Assembly: GCA_963693025.1 (NCBI GenBank)
Contig: OY843749.1
Location: forward strand, 434,001-498,000
DNA from: JAHRAW01 sp963693025
GTDB taxonomy: Bacteria; Pseudomonadota; Gammaproteobacteria; Arenicellales; Poriferihabitantaceae
Direction: 5' to 3'
Length of the DNA stretch: 64,000 nt
Shown piece by piece: positions 1 through 9,154 of this stretch (the first letter of the stretch is position 1; every line of letters begins with the position of its first letter). A program made the translations under genes and the position numbers. Under the pieces are notes generated by a model. It worked only from the letters and a program-made list of their open reading frames with translations, had not been told where the DNA came from and made no database searches.

Positions 1-98
1 GCTTTGTTGGAGTCCACGGTAGTCTTAGGGAGATTCCCGAGGTCGTAAGCGCCCGTAAGCCGCTACGCGGCAACGGGCGCTAACGCTCGAGAATGACG
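1..98. repeat. Interspersed palindromic repeat, right half, B module (cut by window start)
   Basis: This is the right half of the repeat family described at 3316-3515. It has the core segment, the arm CTTAGGGAGATTCCCG, then a B-type hairpin made of GCGCCCG and CGGGCGC arms around CCGCTACGCGG, and it ends in TCGAGAATGACG. Decayed extra copies of the terminus (GAATGACG, GGTGACG) follow up to about 135. The left half lies outside the window. Confidence 0.85.
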
Positions 99-153
99 GG
101 TACTTGGGAATGACGAGTACTTGGGGTGACGAAGTTGTAAAATACCCCTCCCC

Positions 154-1101
154 ATGAACATCCTCCTAGAAGTCTCAACCCCCATATTCGCCCTCGGCTT
201 TCTGGGCTACTTTGCCACCCGCCTCGGTTACTTCTCGCAAACCCAAGCCGACGGCCTGGCGCATTTCGTCTACACCTTCGCAGTCCCACTACTGCTATTC
301 CGCACCTTGGCAAACGCCGATGCAGTCAGCGACATCCCGTGGCGATTGGTGTTGGCTTATTACCTCCCGATGGCGGTTTTTTATTTGGGGGGGATGCTTA
401 TCAGCCGGTTTGTGTTCAGGCGGGGGTTTGAGGCGCAGGTGCTTACCGGGTTTTCTTGTAGTTATGGCAATGCGATTTTGCTCGGCTTGCCGTTGGCGTT
501 GCTGACCTTTGGCGAGGACGGCGCGTTGCCGTTTTTTATTTTGCTGGCATTCCACGCGCTGAGCGCGTTTACGATTACCACGGTCGCGCTGGAATACGGG
601 CGCAGTCAGGGGCTGGCGGTGGGACCGCGGCTGTTTGCGATGTTGAAAGAAATTCTGACCAATCCGATTATCGTCGGCGTGCTTGCCGGCGCCGCCTTCA
701 ACCGGCTGGGCTTGACGATTCCCGGACCACTGGACGCGCTCGCCGGTTTCATGCAAAATGCGGTGACGCCGTGCGCGTTGTTTGCGCTCGGCGCGACGCT
801 GACCGGTTATCGTATAGCGGGCAACCTGAAACAGACCGGCGTGATTATCGCCGTCAAGTGCGTGGCTTTTCCGCTGGTGGTGTGGGTTAGTTGCCGCTGG
901 GTTTTTGCGATTGAGCCGTTGTGGTCGATCGTCGCCACCTTGCTGGCGGCGCAACCGGTCGGAGTCAATCTTTTTATTTTCGCCGAGCGCTACAATACCG
1001 CGCAGGCGATGGTGACCACCGCGATTTTTTTATCAACTACTTTTTCACTGCTATCCATTCCGGTGTTGCTTTATCTCATCGACCTTCACGGACTGCGCTG
1101 A
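154..1101 (+). CDS. AEC-family (auxin efflux carrier / malonate-type) transporter
   Basis: The 315-residue, strongly hydrophobic protein has about nine or ten membrane segments spread over its whole length. It carries the SYGNAILLGLP motif at residues 103-113, which resembles the conserved N-x-x-x-G-x-P stretch of AEC permeases. The N-terminus ISTPIF-like segment and the length of about 310 residues fit the family. Members move dicarboxylates, malonate or other organic anions across the inner membrane; the substrate cannot be told here. The start lies about 55 bases after the end of a repeat unit and no strong ribosome binding site is visible. A GNAT gene follows after 36 bases, so co-transcription is plausible. 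The first ~170 bases use C-ending codons and then switch abruptly to G/T-ending codons. Confidence 0.8.
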   Translation: MNILLEVSTPIFALGFLGYFATRLGYFSQTQADGLAHFVYTFAVPLLLFRTLANADAVSDIPWRLVLAYYLPMAVFYLGGMLISRFVFRRGFEAQVLTGFSCSYGNAILLGLPLALLTFGEDGALPFFILLAFHALSAFTITTVALEYGRSQGLAVGPRLFAMLKEILTNPIIVGVLAGAAFNRLGLTIPGPLDALAGFMQNAVTPCALFALGATLTGYRIAGNLKQTGVIIAVKCVAFPLVVWVSCRWVFAIEPLWSIVATLLAAQPVGVNLFIFAERYNTAQAMVTTAIFLSTTFSLLSIPVLLYLIDLHGLR

Positions 1102-1137
1102 GCGCTTCCGCAACGATTCCGTAAAACAAAAACACTT

Positions 1138-1629
1138 ATGCCGACCGCGCAAGCCATCATCCGAGACGCGACCCTTGAAGACGCGCCGGCGCTCGCGCGT
1201 TTCAACCGCGAGATGGCGCTGGAAACCGAGAACCTTTCGTTGATTCCGGCGGTCATTCTGGACGGCGTCAAGGCGGTGTTCGCCGACCCGGCGCGCGGGT
1301 TTTATGTGGTCGCAGAAGCGCCGGAAGCGCACGGAAATCTGGTCGCCTCATTGCTCGTGACCACCGAATGGAGCGACTGGCGCAATGGCGAGTTGTGGTG
1401 GATTCAGAGTGTCTATGTGCTGCCCGAGTGGCGCCGCCGCGGGCTTTACCGCGCGCTCTACCGCCGCGTGACGCAACGCGCGGCGCGCGACCCAAACGTG
1501 TGCGGGTTTCGCCTCTATGTGGAGCGCGACAACCGCGCCGCGCAAAAAACCTATGCCGCGCTTGGGATGTCCGAGACGCATTACAAGGTGTTCGAGCACC
1601 TGACAGCGGCGCGCGATTTTTCCCGATAA
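1138..1629 (+). CDS. GNAT-family N-acetyltransferase
   Basis: The 163-residue protein has the GNAT fold signature. A beta strand (WWIQSVYVLPEWR, residues 87-99) leads into the acetyl-CoA pyrophosphate loop RRRGLYRAL at about 99-107. A C-terminal segment with FRLYVERDN and a Tyr-containing AQKTYAALGM follows, as is typical of motif B. The protein would transfer an acetyl group from acetyl-CoA to an amine; the substrate is unknown. It sits 36 bases after the AEC transporter and 25 bases before the acyl-CoA ligase, all on the same strand, which suggests one operon. The family assignment is firm. Confidence 0.82.
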   Translation: MPTAQAIIRDATLEDAPALARFNREMALETENLSLIPAVILDGVKAVFADPARGFYVVAEAPEAHGNLVASLLVTTEWSDWRNGELWWIQSVYVLPEWRRRGLYRALYRRVTQRAARDPNVCGFRLYVERDNRAAQKTYAALGMSETHYKVFEHLTAARDFSR

Positions 1630-1654
1630 CCCCACATCCAACGACACCACGCCC

Positions 1655-3304
1655 ATGCAAAAAAACTACGACAAACTGCGCCCAATCAAGCGGCTGAACT
1701 TCGTGGAACTCTCCCCGATTTCATTCTTGAACCGCGCCGCCGACACCTACCCCGAGCGCGCGGCGGTGATTTACGGAGACCGGCAGTACACATGGAAACA
1801 AGTCGCGCGGCGATGCAAGCAACTGGCTTCGGCGTTGCAACAACTCGGCGTCAAGACCGGCGCCACCGTCTCGATGATGGCGGCGAACACGCCGGAACTC
1901 GTGGAGGCGCACTACGGCGTCCCGATGGCGGGCGGCGTGCTCAACGCCATCAACACCCGGCTGGACGCGGACACGGTGGCGTACATATTGGAGCACAGCG
2001 ACTGCCGCGTGCTGATAACCGATAGCCACTTTTCCGGCGTGGTCAAGCGCGCGCTGGCGGCGTTGAAAAAACCGCCGCTGGTGATAGACATCATCGACGC
2101 GCAGGCGCCGCCGCCGGAGAGCAATGGCGAGGCGTTGGGCGCGATGACCTACGAGGAATTGCTCGCCGGCGGCGACGCGAATGCCGGCTGGGGCTATCCC
2201 GAATCCGAATGGAATGCGCTGTCCCTCAACTACACCTCCGGCACCAGCGGCAGGCCAAAGGGCGTGGTCTATCACCACCGCGGCGCGTATTTGATGGCAA
2301 TGGGCACCATCGCCGCGTGGGAAATCCCGCGCCATCCGCGCTATCTGTACACGGTGCCGATGTTCCACTGCAACGGCTGGGGGCATGTTTGGACGATGGC
2401 GGTGATGGGCGGGACGCTGGTGTGCAACCGCGTGATTCGCGCCGATGTGATTTTTGATGCCATCGAGCGGCACCGCATCACCCACTTCGGCGCCGCGCCG
2501 ATTATCCTTTCAATGCTCGCCGATGCGCCGCCGGACATTCAGAAAACCCCGGATTACACCGTGCAAGTGATGACCGCCGGCGCGCCGCCGCCGAGCAAGG
2601 TGCTGGAAAAAATCGAGCGGCTCGGCTTCAACGTCACGCACGTCTACGGGCTGACCGAAACCTACGGCCACGTCGTCTATTGCGAATGGCAAGACGACTG
2701 GAAAAACCTCGCCGACGAAGAGCGCGCCGAACTCAAAGCCCGGCAAGGCGTGCGACTGCCGATGATGGAGTCCGCCAGAGTGCTGTCGGTGGATGGTCAA
2801 AACGCGGGGCGGGAAGTGCCGGCGGACGGCAAAACCATCGGCGAAATCGCGCTAACCGGAAACACCACGATGAAAGGCTACTACAAAAACCCCGAAGCCA
2901 CCGCCGAAGCATTCGCCGACGGCTGGTTCCACAGCGGCGACCTGGCGGTGGTGCACGCCGACGGCTACGTCGAAATCAAAGACCGCCTGAAAGACATCAT
3001 CATCTCCGGCGGCGAAAACATCTCGTCCATAGAAGTAGAATCAACCCTATACAAACACCCCGCCATAACCGCCGCCGCCGTAGTAGCCAAACCCCACCCC
3101 AAATGGGGCGAAACCCCATGCGCCTTCGTAGAACTCAAACCGGAAGAGTCCGCCGATGAAGCCGAAATCATCCAATTCTGCCGCCAACACTTGAGCGGAT
3201 TCAAACTACCCAAGCAAGTGGTTTTTATGGAACTGCCTAAGACTTCGACGGGTAAGATTCAGAAATTCAAGCTGCGGGAGATGGTGCGTGGGGGGGAGGT
3301 TTAG
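1655..3304 (+). CDS. AMP-forming acyl-CoA ligase (DmdB/fatty-acyl-CoA synthetase type)
   Basis: The 549-residue ANL-superfamily enzyme activates a carboxylic acid to its acyl-CoA through an acyl-adenylate. Visible motifs are the AMP-binding P-loop YTSGTSGRPKG at about 192-202, the adenine-binding GLTETYG near 332, the hinge region GWFHSGDLAVVHADGY near 422, and the C-terminal catalytic lysine motif PKTSTGKIQKFKLR near 528. The N-terminus (LNFVELSPISFLNRAA) resembles medium/long-chain and methylmercaptopropionyl-CoA ligases. A DmdA-like demethylase lies about 50 kb away at 51732-52862, so a DmdB role is possible, but that link is only inference. The gene ends 11 bases before a repeat unit. Its last 300 bases become markedly C/A-rich. 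Confidence 0.85.
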   Translation: MQKNYDKLRPIKRLNFVELSPISFLNRAADTYPERAAVIYGDRQYTWKQVARRCKQLASALQQLGVKTGATVSMMAANTPELVEAHYGVPMAGGVLNAINTRLDADTVAYILEHSDCRVLITDSHFSGVVKRALAALKKPPLVIDIIDAQAPPPESNGEALGAMTYEELLAGGDANAGWGYPESEWNALSLNYTSGTSGRPKGVVYHHRGAYLMAMGTIAAWEIPRHPRYLYTVPMFHCNGWGHVWTMAVMGGTLVCNRVIRADVIFDAIERHRITHFGAAPIILSMLADAPPDIQKTPDYTVQVMTAGAPPPSKVLEKIERLGFNVTHVYGLTETYGHVVYCEWQDDWKNLADEERAELKARQGVRLPMMESARVLSVDGQNAGREVPADGKTIGEIALTGNTTMKGYYKNPEATAEAFADGWFHSGDLAVVHADGYVEIKDRLKDIIISGGENISSIEVESTLYKHPAITAAAVVAKPHPKWGETPCAFVELKPEESADEAEIIQFCRQHLSGFKLPKQVVFMELPKTSTGKIQKFKLREMVRGGEV

Positions 3305-3315
3305 GGACACCAACT

Positions 3316-3515
3316 CGTCATTCTCGAGCGTTAGTGTCCGTTGCCGCCGCGCCTTTTCTTTTAAGCGGCGGCTTACCGGACACTTACGACCTCGGGAATC
3401 TCCCTAAGACTGGCACGGGCTTTGTTGAAATTCACGGTAGCCTTAGGGAGATTCCCGAATCGAAGAAAATATGGTCGCCTATCGGCTCCCTATTTTCTAC
3501 CGTTCGAGAATGACG
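3316..3515. repeat. Interspersed palindromic repeat, complete unit, A+C modules
   Basis: This 200-bp unit serves as the description of the family. From the left it has: the terminus CGTCATTCTCGAG; an A hairpin in which AGTGTCCG and CGGACACT flank GCCGCCGCGC and GCGGCGGC; the arm CTCGGGAATCTCCCTAAG; a short core (TGGCACGGGCTTTGTTG...); the inverted arm CTTAGGGAGATTCCCG; a C hairpin in which GAAAATATGG and GGCTCCCTATTTTC flank GTCGCC; and the inverted terminus TCGAGAATGACG. The unit is palindromic at both the whole-unit and the sub-hairpin level. It lies between two convergent genes. With the next unit it accounts for almost all of the gene-free stretch 3305-3772. Confidence 0.93.
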
Positions 3516-3529
3516 GGTATTTATAACTT

Positions 3530-3728
3530 CGTCATTCTCGAGCGTTAGTGTCCGTTGCCGCCGCGCTTCTTCTTTTAGCGGCGGCTTACCGGACACTTAC
3601 GACCTCGGGAATCTCCCTAAGACGGGCACGGGCTTTGTTGGAATTCACGGTAGCCTTAGGGAGATTCCCGAATCGAAGAAAATATGGTCGCCTGTCGGCT
3701 CCCTATTTTCTACCGTTCGAGAATGACG
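3530..3728. repeat. Interspersed palindromic repeat, complete unit, A+C modules
   Basis: This second, nearly identical A+C unit lies 14 bases after the previous one in the same orientation. It has the same CGTCATTCTCGAG and TCGAGAATGACG termini. The A hairpin loop differs slightly (CTTCTTTTAGC). Two complete units in a row suggest a tandem duplication or repeated insertion at the same gap. Confidence 0.93.
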
Positions 3729-3772
3729 GGGTTGGGGGTTATTTTTTGAATGACGAAGAGTTGTTGTTCTTT

Positions 3773-4447
3773 TCAACTTCGCTTAATACCCCCCCAAAGT
3801 TTAATTTCTCGCCGAAACAACACCCCGATAAGAATTTTTTGATACCAAGTCAGCGCTTCCCGCCAGGGGCGGGTGTCTTGGCGGTAGTGGGATTTGGCGA
3901 AGGGTAGTTCGGGGATTTCTACTTGCAGGTGGTGCGACAAGTGCGCCATTTCCGCATCCAGTTCTTCGTAAAGGCAGACCCGGTCTACCGCGACCTTGCC
4001 GTCAATCGCGTATAAATTCATTCCCCGCAGTTGACTGACAGCGGTGCGCGACAGCAGGCGGCGGTTGAGTGAGTGTTGCCGTGAGTAGTTTGCCGAATGA
4101 TTAGTCTTCGATGCGCAGGTTGCCGTATGATAGTCGTGCGCGGAAATAAATTTATCCCATGGGTTGCGCTCAAAAACGAATTTGTAATAGCGCGCGAAGT
4201 CGTGCGCGTTCATGAAACGTTTGACTTCGGCAATCGGCATGTGGTTGTAGCATTGCGTGCCGTCTTCGAGCACGTGGTTTTGTGCGCCGCGGAAGCCCAG
4301 GCGTTGCCGGACTTCCTCGTCTTGCGGGCTAATCGGCGTAATCACATCTTGCGCGCCGCAGATGCCGGAGAGCGCGATTTCAACGCTGGTGCTCGCGGTC
4401 TTGCGGTTTTTGATGAAGATAAACCGGTGCTTGTGCGAAATAATCAT
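3773..4447 (-). CDS. Sulfotransferase-family protein
   Basis: The 224-residue protein looks like a small PAPS-dependent sulfotransferase. The N-terminal FIFIKNRKTASTSVEIAL (residues 8-25) matches the 5'-phosphosulfate-binding loop, and YYKFVFERNPWDKFISAH (about 88-105) matches the 3'-phosphate-binding motif with its conserved Arg and Ser. It would move sulfate from PAPS to a hydroxyl, probably on a sugar. The start is taken at 4447 because this ATG overlaps the stop of the upstream flippase gene by four bases (ATGA); an alternative ATG at 4477 would overlap more. Coupling to a flippase and the nearby O-antigen ligase suggests sulfation of a surface polysaccharide (inference). The gene's 3' end faces the paired repeats. 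Confidence 0.8.
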   Translation of the reverse strand: MIISHKHRFIFIKNRKTASTSVEIALSGICGAQDVITPISPQDEEVRQRLGFRGAQNHVLEDGTQCYNHMPIAEVKRFMNAHDFARYYKFVFERNPWDKFISAHDYHTATCASKTNHSANYSRQHSLNRRLLSRTAVSQLRGMNLYAIDGKVAVDRVCLYEELDAEMAHLSHHLQVEIPELPFAKSHYRQDTRPWREALTWYQKILIGVLFRREIKLWGGIKRS

Positions 4448-5766
4448 GGGCGGCGCGCAACGGGGAATATGTGACATCGCACATCCAGTTGGGCGCGCAG
4501 GCGGCGGGTCAGATAGACGTTGTAAAAAATTGCGCTGATGAGGGACGCCACCGCCGCGCCGGTCATGCCGTAAAGCGGAATCAGCGCGAGGTTGAGCGCG
4601 ACATTCAGCACCGAGCCGAGCGCCAGCGTATGCAGTATGTCTTTTTCGTGGCGGGTTGACTGCGCCAGCCCGCCGACCGGACCGAACGCGGTCTGCACCA
4701 GCAAGCCCGCGCCGAGTATCATTAGCACGGGATAGGCGTTGATGTATTCCCGCCCCAGCAGCAGGATAATCACTTCCTTGCCGAACAACAGCACGACCGC
4801 CATCATGGCGATGGTGAAGACAAACCCCCCGCGCGCGCACGCGGACAGCATGCGCTGCAGGCGGTGCGTTTCGCGGCGCTGATACATGGCGGTAATCTGC
4901 GGGAGAATCACCGCTTTGATGATTTGCGGACCGAGCGCCACGAGCGCGGAGACGCGAACCGCGATGTGATAATTCGCCACCTCTTCCGCCGACACGAAGA
5001 AGCCGAGCATGAAGATGTCGATTTTGCCGTTGATGAGTCCGATGCCGGCGAGAAAGATGAACGGCGCCGCTTCGCCCAGCCATTGGCGGGTGTGATAAAC
5101 GGTCGGACCCTGATAAAACGCTTTCGGCAGTTGACGCCACAACCACCAGCCGAGCAAGGCGCAAGTCATTACGCTGACCAGCACGGCGATGGCGGCGGCG
5201 TATTCCGGAAAGCGCGTGTGCGGCAGCAGCCAGAACAGCAGGGCGAGCGCAATCAGCCGCAGCAGCGAGCCGACCACGCCGACCACGCCGCCGACCAGCA
5301 CGTGGTTCATTCCATACAGCACCGCGCCGGCGATGCCGCTGACGACGCTCAGCGGCACCAGCGGCAGCAGCCAGATGGAGGTGTACAACTTGTGCACCGA
5401 CAGCCGGTCGGCAAACCACCACAGCGCGAGCCCCGAGACCAGCAGAATGGCAACCGCCAGCAGCGCGAGGACTTGCGAAAAACGCGCCACCATCGAGCGC
5501 AAATACGACCACTCCGAACTCACCAGACAGCGCGTCGTGCTGCGCGTAATCAGGCTCGGCACCCCCAGTTGATTCAGCATCATCAGCAGCGAGATGATGG
5601 TCATCGCATACACATACACGCCATACCCTTGCGCGCCCAGCCCGCGCGCCATGATGATGCTAATCGGCAGACCAATCGCGGTTCCCAGCACGCTCAAGAC
5701 CGCCAGTTTGAAGGTGGACGAGATGAGGCGCCGCTTGAGGTCGCCGGCGGACAGGAGGGTATTCAT
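4444..5766 (-). CDS. Polysaccharide flippase (Wzx/RfbX-like, MATE/MOP superfamily)
   Basis: The 440-residue integral membrane protein has about twelve hydrophobic segments and the Polysacc_synt-type N-terminus (LAVLSVLGTAIGLPISIIMARGL). It would flip undecaprenyl-linked oligosaccharide units across the inner membrane. The start MNTLLSAGDL at 5766 is chosen because residues upstream are low-complexity Arg/Pro sequence. Its stop overlaps the start of the sulfotransferase by four bases. The O-antigen ligase gene is divergent across about 240 bases. Together the three form a small surface-glycan locus. Confidence 0.83.
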   Translation of the reverse strand: MNTLLSAGDLKRRLISSTFKLAVLSVLGTAIGLPISIIMARGLGAQGYGVYVYAMTIISLLMMLNQLGVPSLITRSTTRCLVSSEWSYLRSMVARFSQVLALLAVAILLVSGLALWWFADRLSVHKLYTSIWLLPLVPLSVVSGIAGAVLYGMNHVLVGGVVGVVGSLLRLIALALLFWLLPHTRFPEYAAAIAVLVSVMTCALLGWWLWRQLPKAFYQGPTVYHTRQWLGEAAPFIFLAGIGLINGKIDIFMLGFFVSAEEVANYHIAVRVSALVALGPQIIKAVILPQITAMYQRRETHRLQRMLSACARGGFVFTIAMMAVVLLFGKEVIILLLGREYINAYPVLMILGAGLLVQTAFGPVGGLAQSTRHEKDILHTLALGSVLNVALNLALIPLYGMTGAAVASLISAIFYNVYLTRRLRAQLDVRCHIFPVARRP

Positions 5767-6006
5767 AAAAAGGCGATGAACGGGTCGGGGTCGGGGTCGG
5801 AATCGGGAGGGTCGGGTATTCGCGCGCGCCGCGAGACGGCTACGGGGTCGGCGATTATAATCGCAACGCCGCATCGGGTATAGTGGGCATTGGGGCAATG
5901 GGCGGTGGGCGGCTTGCCCGGCGCGCGCAGTATGGATACCATAGCCTCAGTCAAAACGCCGTGCCGCTCAGTCCAAACGCCGTGCCGCACAGACCGGAGC
6001 CGCGCC

Positions 6007-8058
6007 ATGGCGCGAAGAAGAACGCAGAAAACACACAAGCCAGCGAAGTCCGCCAGACCCGATAAGTCCGCCAAGCCCGGCGCAGCGCAAAGCGTTGCCA
6101 TGCGCCCGGTCTCAATCGGCGCGGTCGTGGCGGTGTGCATCGCCGCGGCGGTGCCCGGCACATTCGTCGGCGCCAGCATCGGCTTCTCCGACCACTACCG
6201 CGAAGTCGCGGCGGAAGTCGGCTTTCTCGGCTTGCTGGTGTATTGGCTATACCGCAACCGCAACCTGCGCGAAATCACCCTCAACTTGAGCGGCACGCGC
6301 GGGTGGCTGGCGGGCTTGCTGGTGCTGGCGACCGCGTCGGTTTTCTGGTCGGGCGACCTCGGCTTCTTCGTCAGCAAATACTTGTTGTGGCTCGCCGCCG
6401 CCGCCGCGTTGCTGGTGACGCTGACGCTCAAACCCGACTTCGACTTGATGCTCAAACTGGCGCGCGGCTTCGCGCTAATCGCCGCGTATATCGCCGTTAT
6501 CGGGCTTGTGCAGGCGTTGCTGGCGGTCGATATATTCCTGCAAACGCATCCCCCCTCCGCCAACTTCCATAACAAAAACGCGGCCATGCAAGTTATCGTA
6601 TTGGTGGCGCCGATGCTCGTCTTCGGGCTGCTGTTCGACCGCCACAAACACCTGTCAATCGTCTATTGGTTCGTGCTCGCGCTGGCGCTGGCTTATGCCT
6701 TCCACACGCGCACCCGCTCGGCGTGGCTGGCGCTGCTGCTGGAAGCGGTCATCATCATCGTCGGACTGCTCTGGCACCGCGGCTGGCTCAAGACCGCCAT
6801 CCGCGAGGGGCGTGTGAATTGGGGGCGCGCGCAACGACTCGCCGCGCCGGCGTCGGCGCTGCTGCTGGCGGTGTTGCTCAACCTCTCGGCGAGCGGCTGG
6901 GGGGGATTTGCCAACACGGTGTCGGGCGCCACGTCCAGTTTGCAGCAGGACATCGCTAGTTACTCGGAGCAGGTGTCGAAGCGGCAGTCGGAGCGCTATA
7001 AAATTTGGAGCAGCGCGCTCAAGATGATGGAGACGCGCCCCGTGCTGGGCTCCGGCATGGGCAGTTTTTCGCGCAACCTGCTGACCGAGTCGGCGCGCTA
7101 TCCGGTGTGGGCGCCGTTGCGCGTGCACAACGACCTGCTGGAAACCGGCGTGGAGTTGGGCGCGCTCGGCCTGCTACTGTTGCTGGGCGCCGTCCTCGGC
7201 TTGCTCGGCGGCTTGCTCCGGCTACTGCGGCAAGCCGACTTCGCGGCGCGCTGCTTTTACCTGCTGGTCGCCGCCGCGCTGGGCGGCAGCGCGCTCAACA
7301 TGCAATTCAGTTTCCCCTATCAAATGCCGGTGCCGCTTATCATCTTCGCCATCTACGCCGGGCTCATTCTCAAAAGCGGCGACGCCGTCAACCCGCGCAT
7401 CAAAAGCCTGACCCTGACCCTGCAACGCCGCCACTGGCTGGGCGGCCTCACCGTCGCCGGCGCCGCCTGCGCGCTGGCGCTCGCGGTCAACCTCTACTGG
7501 CTGCAAATACTCTTCACCGCCGACAGCAACCTGACCCGCCGCGCGTGGCACGACCCGGTCAACCCCGCCCCGCCGCTATGCCACCGCGGCATCGTGCGGC
7601 TGTTCTTCCACCTCCCCTCCGCCTACCGCGAAGCCGGACGCCACCAGGAAATCCAAGGCCTGGTGAAATCCATCGAGCACTGCATCCCCGGCACCTGGCT
7701 GTCGCAACAAATCACCATCGCCGACCTGCTGCGAAAAAAACGCTGGCCCGAAGTCATCCCCCCCCTAAAACACGCCATCAACCACGCCCCCCCCGGCATC
7801 TACGTAGACCACATCAACCTGCTCGCCACCCACCTCCAACAAAACAACCTGCCGGGCGCGCTAGAAGTATACGAAAACCTAATCAACGAACCGACCGAGC
7901 GCCTGATCAAAAGAAGAGTCACACTACAAACCCTGGTCACCTTCTCGGTACAAACCAACAAACCGGAAGAAGCAAAAAAATTCTACCGGCTGCTAAATAA
8001 GCACTACAAGAAGAAGCCTGAATTTGAAGAAACGATTCCGGGTTGGGTGCGGGAGTAG
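6007..8058 (+). CDS. O-antigen ligase/polymerase-like membrane protein (Wzy_C family)
   Basis: The 683-residue protein has many membrane segments through about residue 500, then a soluble C-terminal tail that looks helical and TPR-like (LLRKKRWPEVIPPLKHA...). The signature region GSGMGSFSRNLL followed by HNDLLETGVELGALGLLLLL (about 373-392) matches the periplasmic histidine-containing loop of Wzy_C ligases. It would join polysaccharide to lipid A-core or to another acceptor in the periplasm. The start at 6007 is preceded by GGAG at 5995-5998; upstream in-frame ATGs give Arg/Pro-rich leaders. The last 400 bases turn strongly A/C-rich. The stop is 41 bases before a repeat unit. Confidence 0.8.
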   Translation: MARRRTQKTHKPAKSARPDKSAKPGAAQSVAMRPVSIGAVVAVCIAAAVPGTFVGASIGFSDHYREVAAEVGFLGLLVYWLYRNRNLREITLNLSGTRGWLAGLLVLATASVFWSGDLGFFVSKYLLWLAAAAALLVTLTLKPDFDLMLKLARGFALIAAYIAVIGLVQALLAVDIFLQTHPPSANFHNKNAAMQVIVLVAPMLVFGLLFDRHKHLSIVYWFVLALALAYAFHTRTRSAWLALLLEAVIIIVGLLWHRGWLKTAIREGRVNWGRAQRLAAPASALLLAVLLNLSASGWGGFANTVSGATSSLQQDIASYSEQVSKRQSERYKIWSSALKMMETRPVLGSGMGSFSRNLLTESARYPVWAPLRVHNDLLETGVELGALGLLLLLGAVLGLLGGLLRLLRQADFAARCFYLLVAAALGGSALNMQFSFPYQMPVPLIIFAIYAGLILKSGDAVNPRIKSLTLTLQRRHWLGGLTVAGAACALALAVNLYWLQILFTADSNLTRRAWHDPVNPAPPLCHRGIVRLFFHLPSAYREAGRHQEIQGLVKSIEHCIPGTWLSQQITIADLLRKKRWPEVIPPLKHAINHAPPGIYVDHINLLATHLQQNNLPGALEVYENLINEPTERLIKRRVTLQTLVTFSVQTNKPEEAKKFYRLLNKHYKKKPEFEETIPGWVRE

Positions 8059-8099
8059 TATTACTCGTCATTCCTAAGTACTCGTCATTCCCTACTACT

Positions 8100-8301
8100 C
8101 GTCATTCTCGAGCGTTAGTGTCCGTTGCCGCCGCGCTTTTTCTTTTAAGCGGCGGCTTACGGACACTTACGACCTCGGGAATCTCCCTAAGATTGGCACG
8201 GGCTTTGTTGAAATTCACGGTAGCCTTAGGAAGATTCCCGAAGGCGATGAAAAATATGGTCGCCTGTCGGCTCCCTATTTTTCTATCGTTCGAGAATGAC
8301 G
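8100..8301. repeat. Interspersed palindromic repeat, complete unit, A+C modules
   Basis: This is a complete A+C unit between convergent genes. Two extra partial termini (ACTCGTCATTCC and CTCGTCATTCCC) precede it, giving three termini in a row from 8074. The right terminus overlaps the 3' end of trmJ, and its bases 8275-8301 encode the last TrmJ residues TRHSRTIEK in reverse. Confidence 0.92.
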
Positions 8302-9036
8302 TGTATCAATCTTCTCCTCCACCGCCGTAAATATCCCCCTCAGTATTCGAATTTCTCTTGAATGAGGGTGGGCTCGGTTGAATAGGCGGGTTAGTTTTCG
8401 GTGTAGTTTTTCGGGGTGGGTGTGGCTGAATTGGAGGAGGGTTAGGAGGTGTTCGAGGTGTTGGTAGAAGTGTTGCATTTCTTCGGCGGTTGCGTGGGGT
8501 TCGGGGGTTGCGGTGGCGGTGGCGGGGGCGGGGGTGTGGCGGAGGGCGGCTTTGTGTAGTTCGTAGAGTAAGACCATGACCGCCGAGGCGAGGTTGAGGG
8601 AGGGGAAGTCGGGGTTGACGGGGATGCGGACCAGGTGGTGGCAGCGGTCAAGTTCGCGGTTGGTGAGGCCGCGGCTTTCTCTGCCGAATAGCAGGGCGGT
8701 GCGGGACTGGGTTTGGTGCGCGGTGTTGATGGCTTTTTCCATCGCCTCCGCCGGCGCCAACTGCGGCCACTCGATAGACCTCGCCCTTGCGCTCGCGCCG
8801 ATGACCAGCGCGCAGTCTGAAATGGCTTCGTCGAGTTGCTCCACGACTGCGGCGTTTTGCAAAATGGTGTCGGCGCCGGCGGCGCGGGCGGTGGCTTGCG
8901 GGCTGGGGAAATCGCGCGGTTGAACCAGCGCCAGTTGCGCGACTCCCATGTTCGCCATGGCGCGGGCGGTGGCGCCGATATTGCCGGGATGGGTGGGTTG
9001 AATCAGCACGACTCGGATATAATGCAACGCTTTCAT
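8275..9036 (-). CDS. trmJ: tRNA (cytidine/uridine-2'-O-)-methyltransferase TrmJ
   Basis: The 253-residue SPOUT methyltransferase 2'-O-methylates position 32 of certain tRNAs using S-adenosylmethionine. The three SPOUT motifs are visible: QPTHPGNIGATARAMANMG (about 11-29), LFGRESRGLTNRELD (about 118-132) and IPVNPDFPSLNLASAVMVL (about 138-156). The start at 9036 (MKALHYIRVVL) begins right at the conserved strand, so the upstream in-frame extension is discarded. It is divergent from suhB, the arrangement found in E. coli. The C-terminal tail TRHSRTIEK and the stop are read from the terminus of a neighbouring repeat, so the tail is probably acquired. The last third uses C-ending, Pro/Thr/Ala-rich codons. 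Confidence 0.9.
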   Translation of the reverse strand: MKALHYIRVVLIQPTHPGNIGATARAMANMGVAQLALVQPRDFPSPQATARAAGADTILQNAAVVEQLDEAISDCALVIGASARARSIEWPQLAPAEAMEKAINTAHQTQSRTALLFGRESRGLTNRELDRCHHLVRIPVNPDFPSLNLASAVMVLLYELHKAALRHTPAPATATATPEPHATAEEMQHFYQHLEHLLTLLQFSHTHPEKLHRKLTRLFNRAHPHSREIRILRGIFTAVEEKIDTRHSRTIEK

Positions 9037-9154
9037 TACGGCATTGTGCCGCAAGCGGCGCGGCAATGGAACGCCTGCGCGAGGCGGCGCGCCCACGCGC
9101 ATCGCCGGCACCACAGTAGCGCCTCCGGCGCGCGCCAACCAGCGGGAATCGTTG

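Noticed and set aside
3316..3728. Repeat units as simple bidirectional terminators
   Set aside because: They occur between convergent, divergent and codirectional genes alike, and lack a T-tract at the unit ends, so termination alone does not explain them. An RNA effect is still possible.
3548..3907. 119-residue frame across a repeat unit
   Set aside because: The translation is just the repeat read through; similar frames appear at several other units. There is no ribosome binding site or homology.
4864..5883. Long plus-strand open frame opposite the flippase gene
   Set aside because: Its Arg/His/Gln-rich composition is typical of the antisense of a GC-rich gene, and the minus-strand protein has clear membrane segments and operon coupling.
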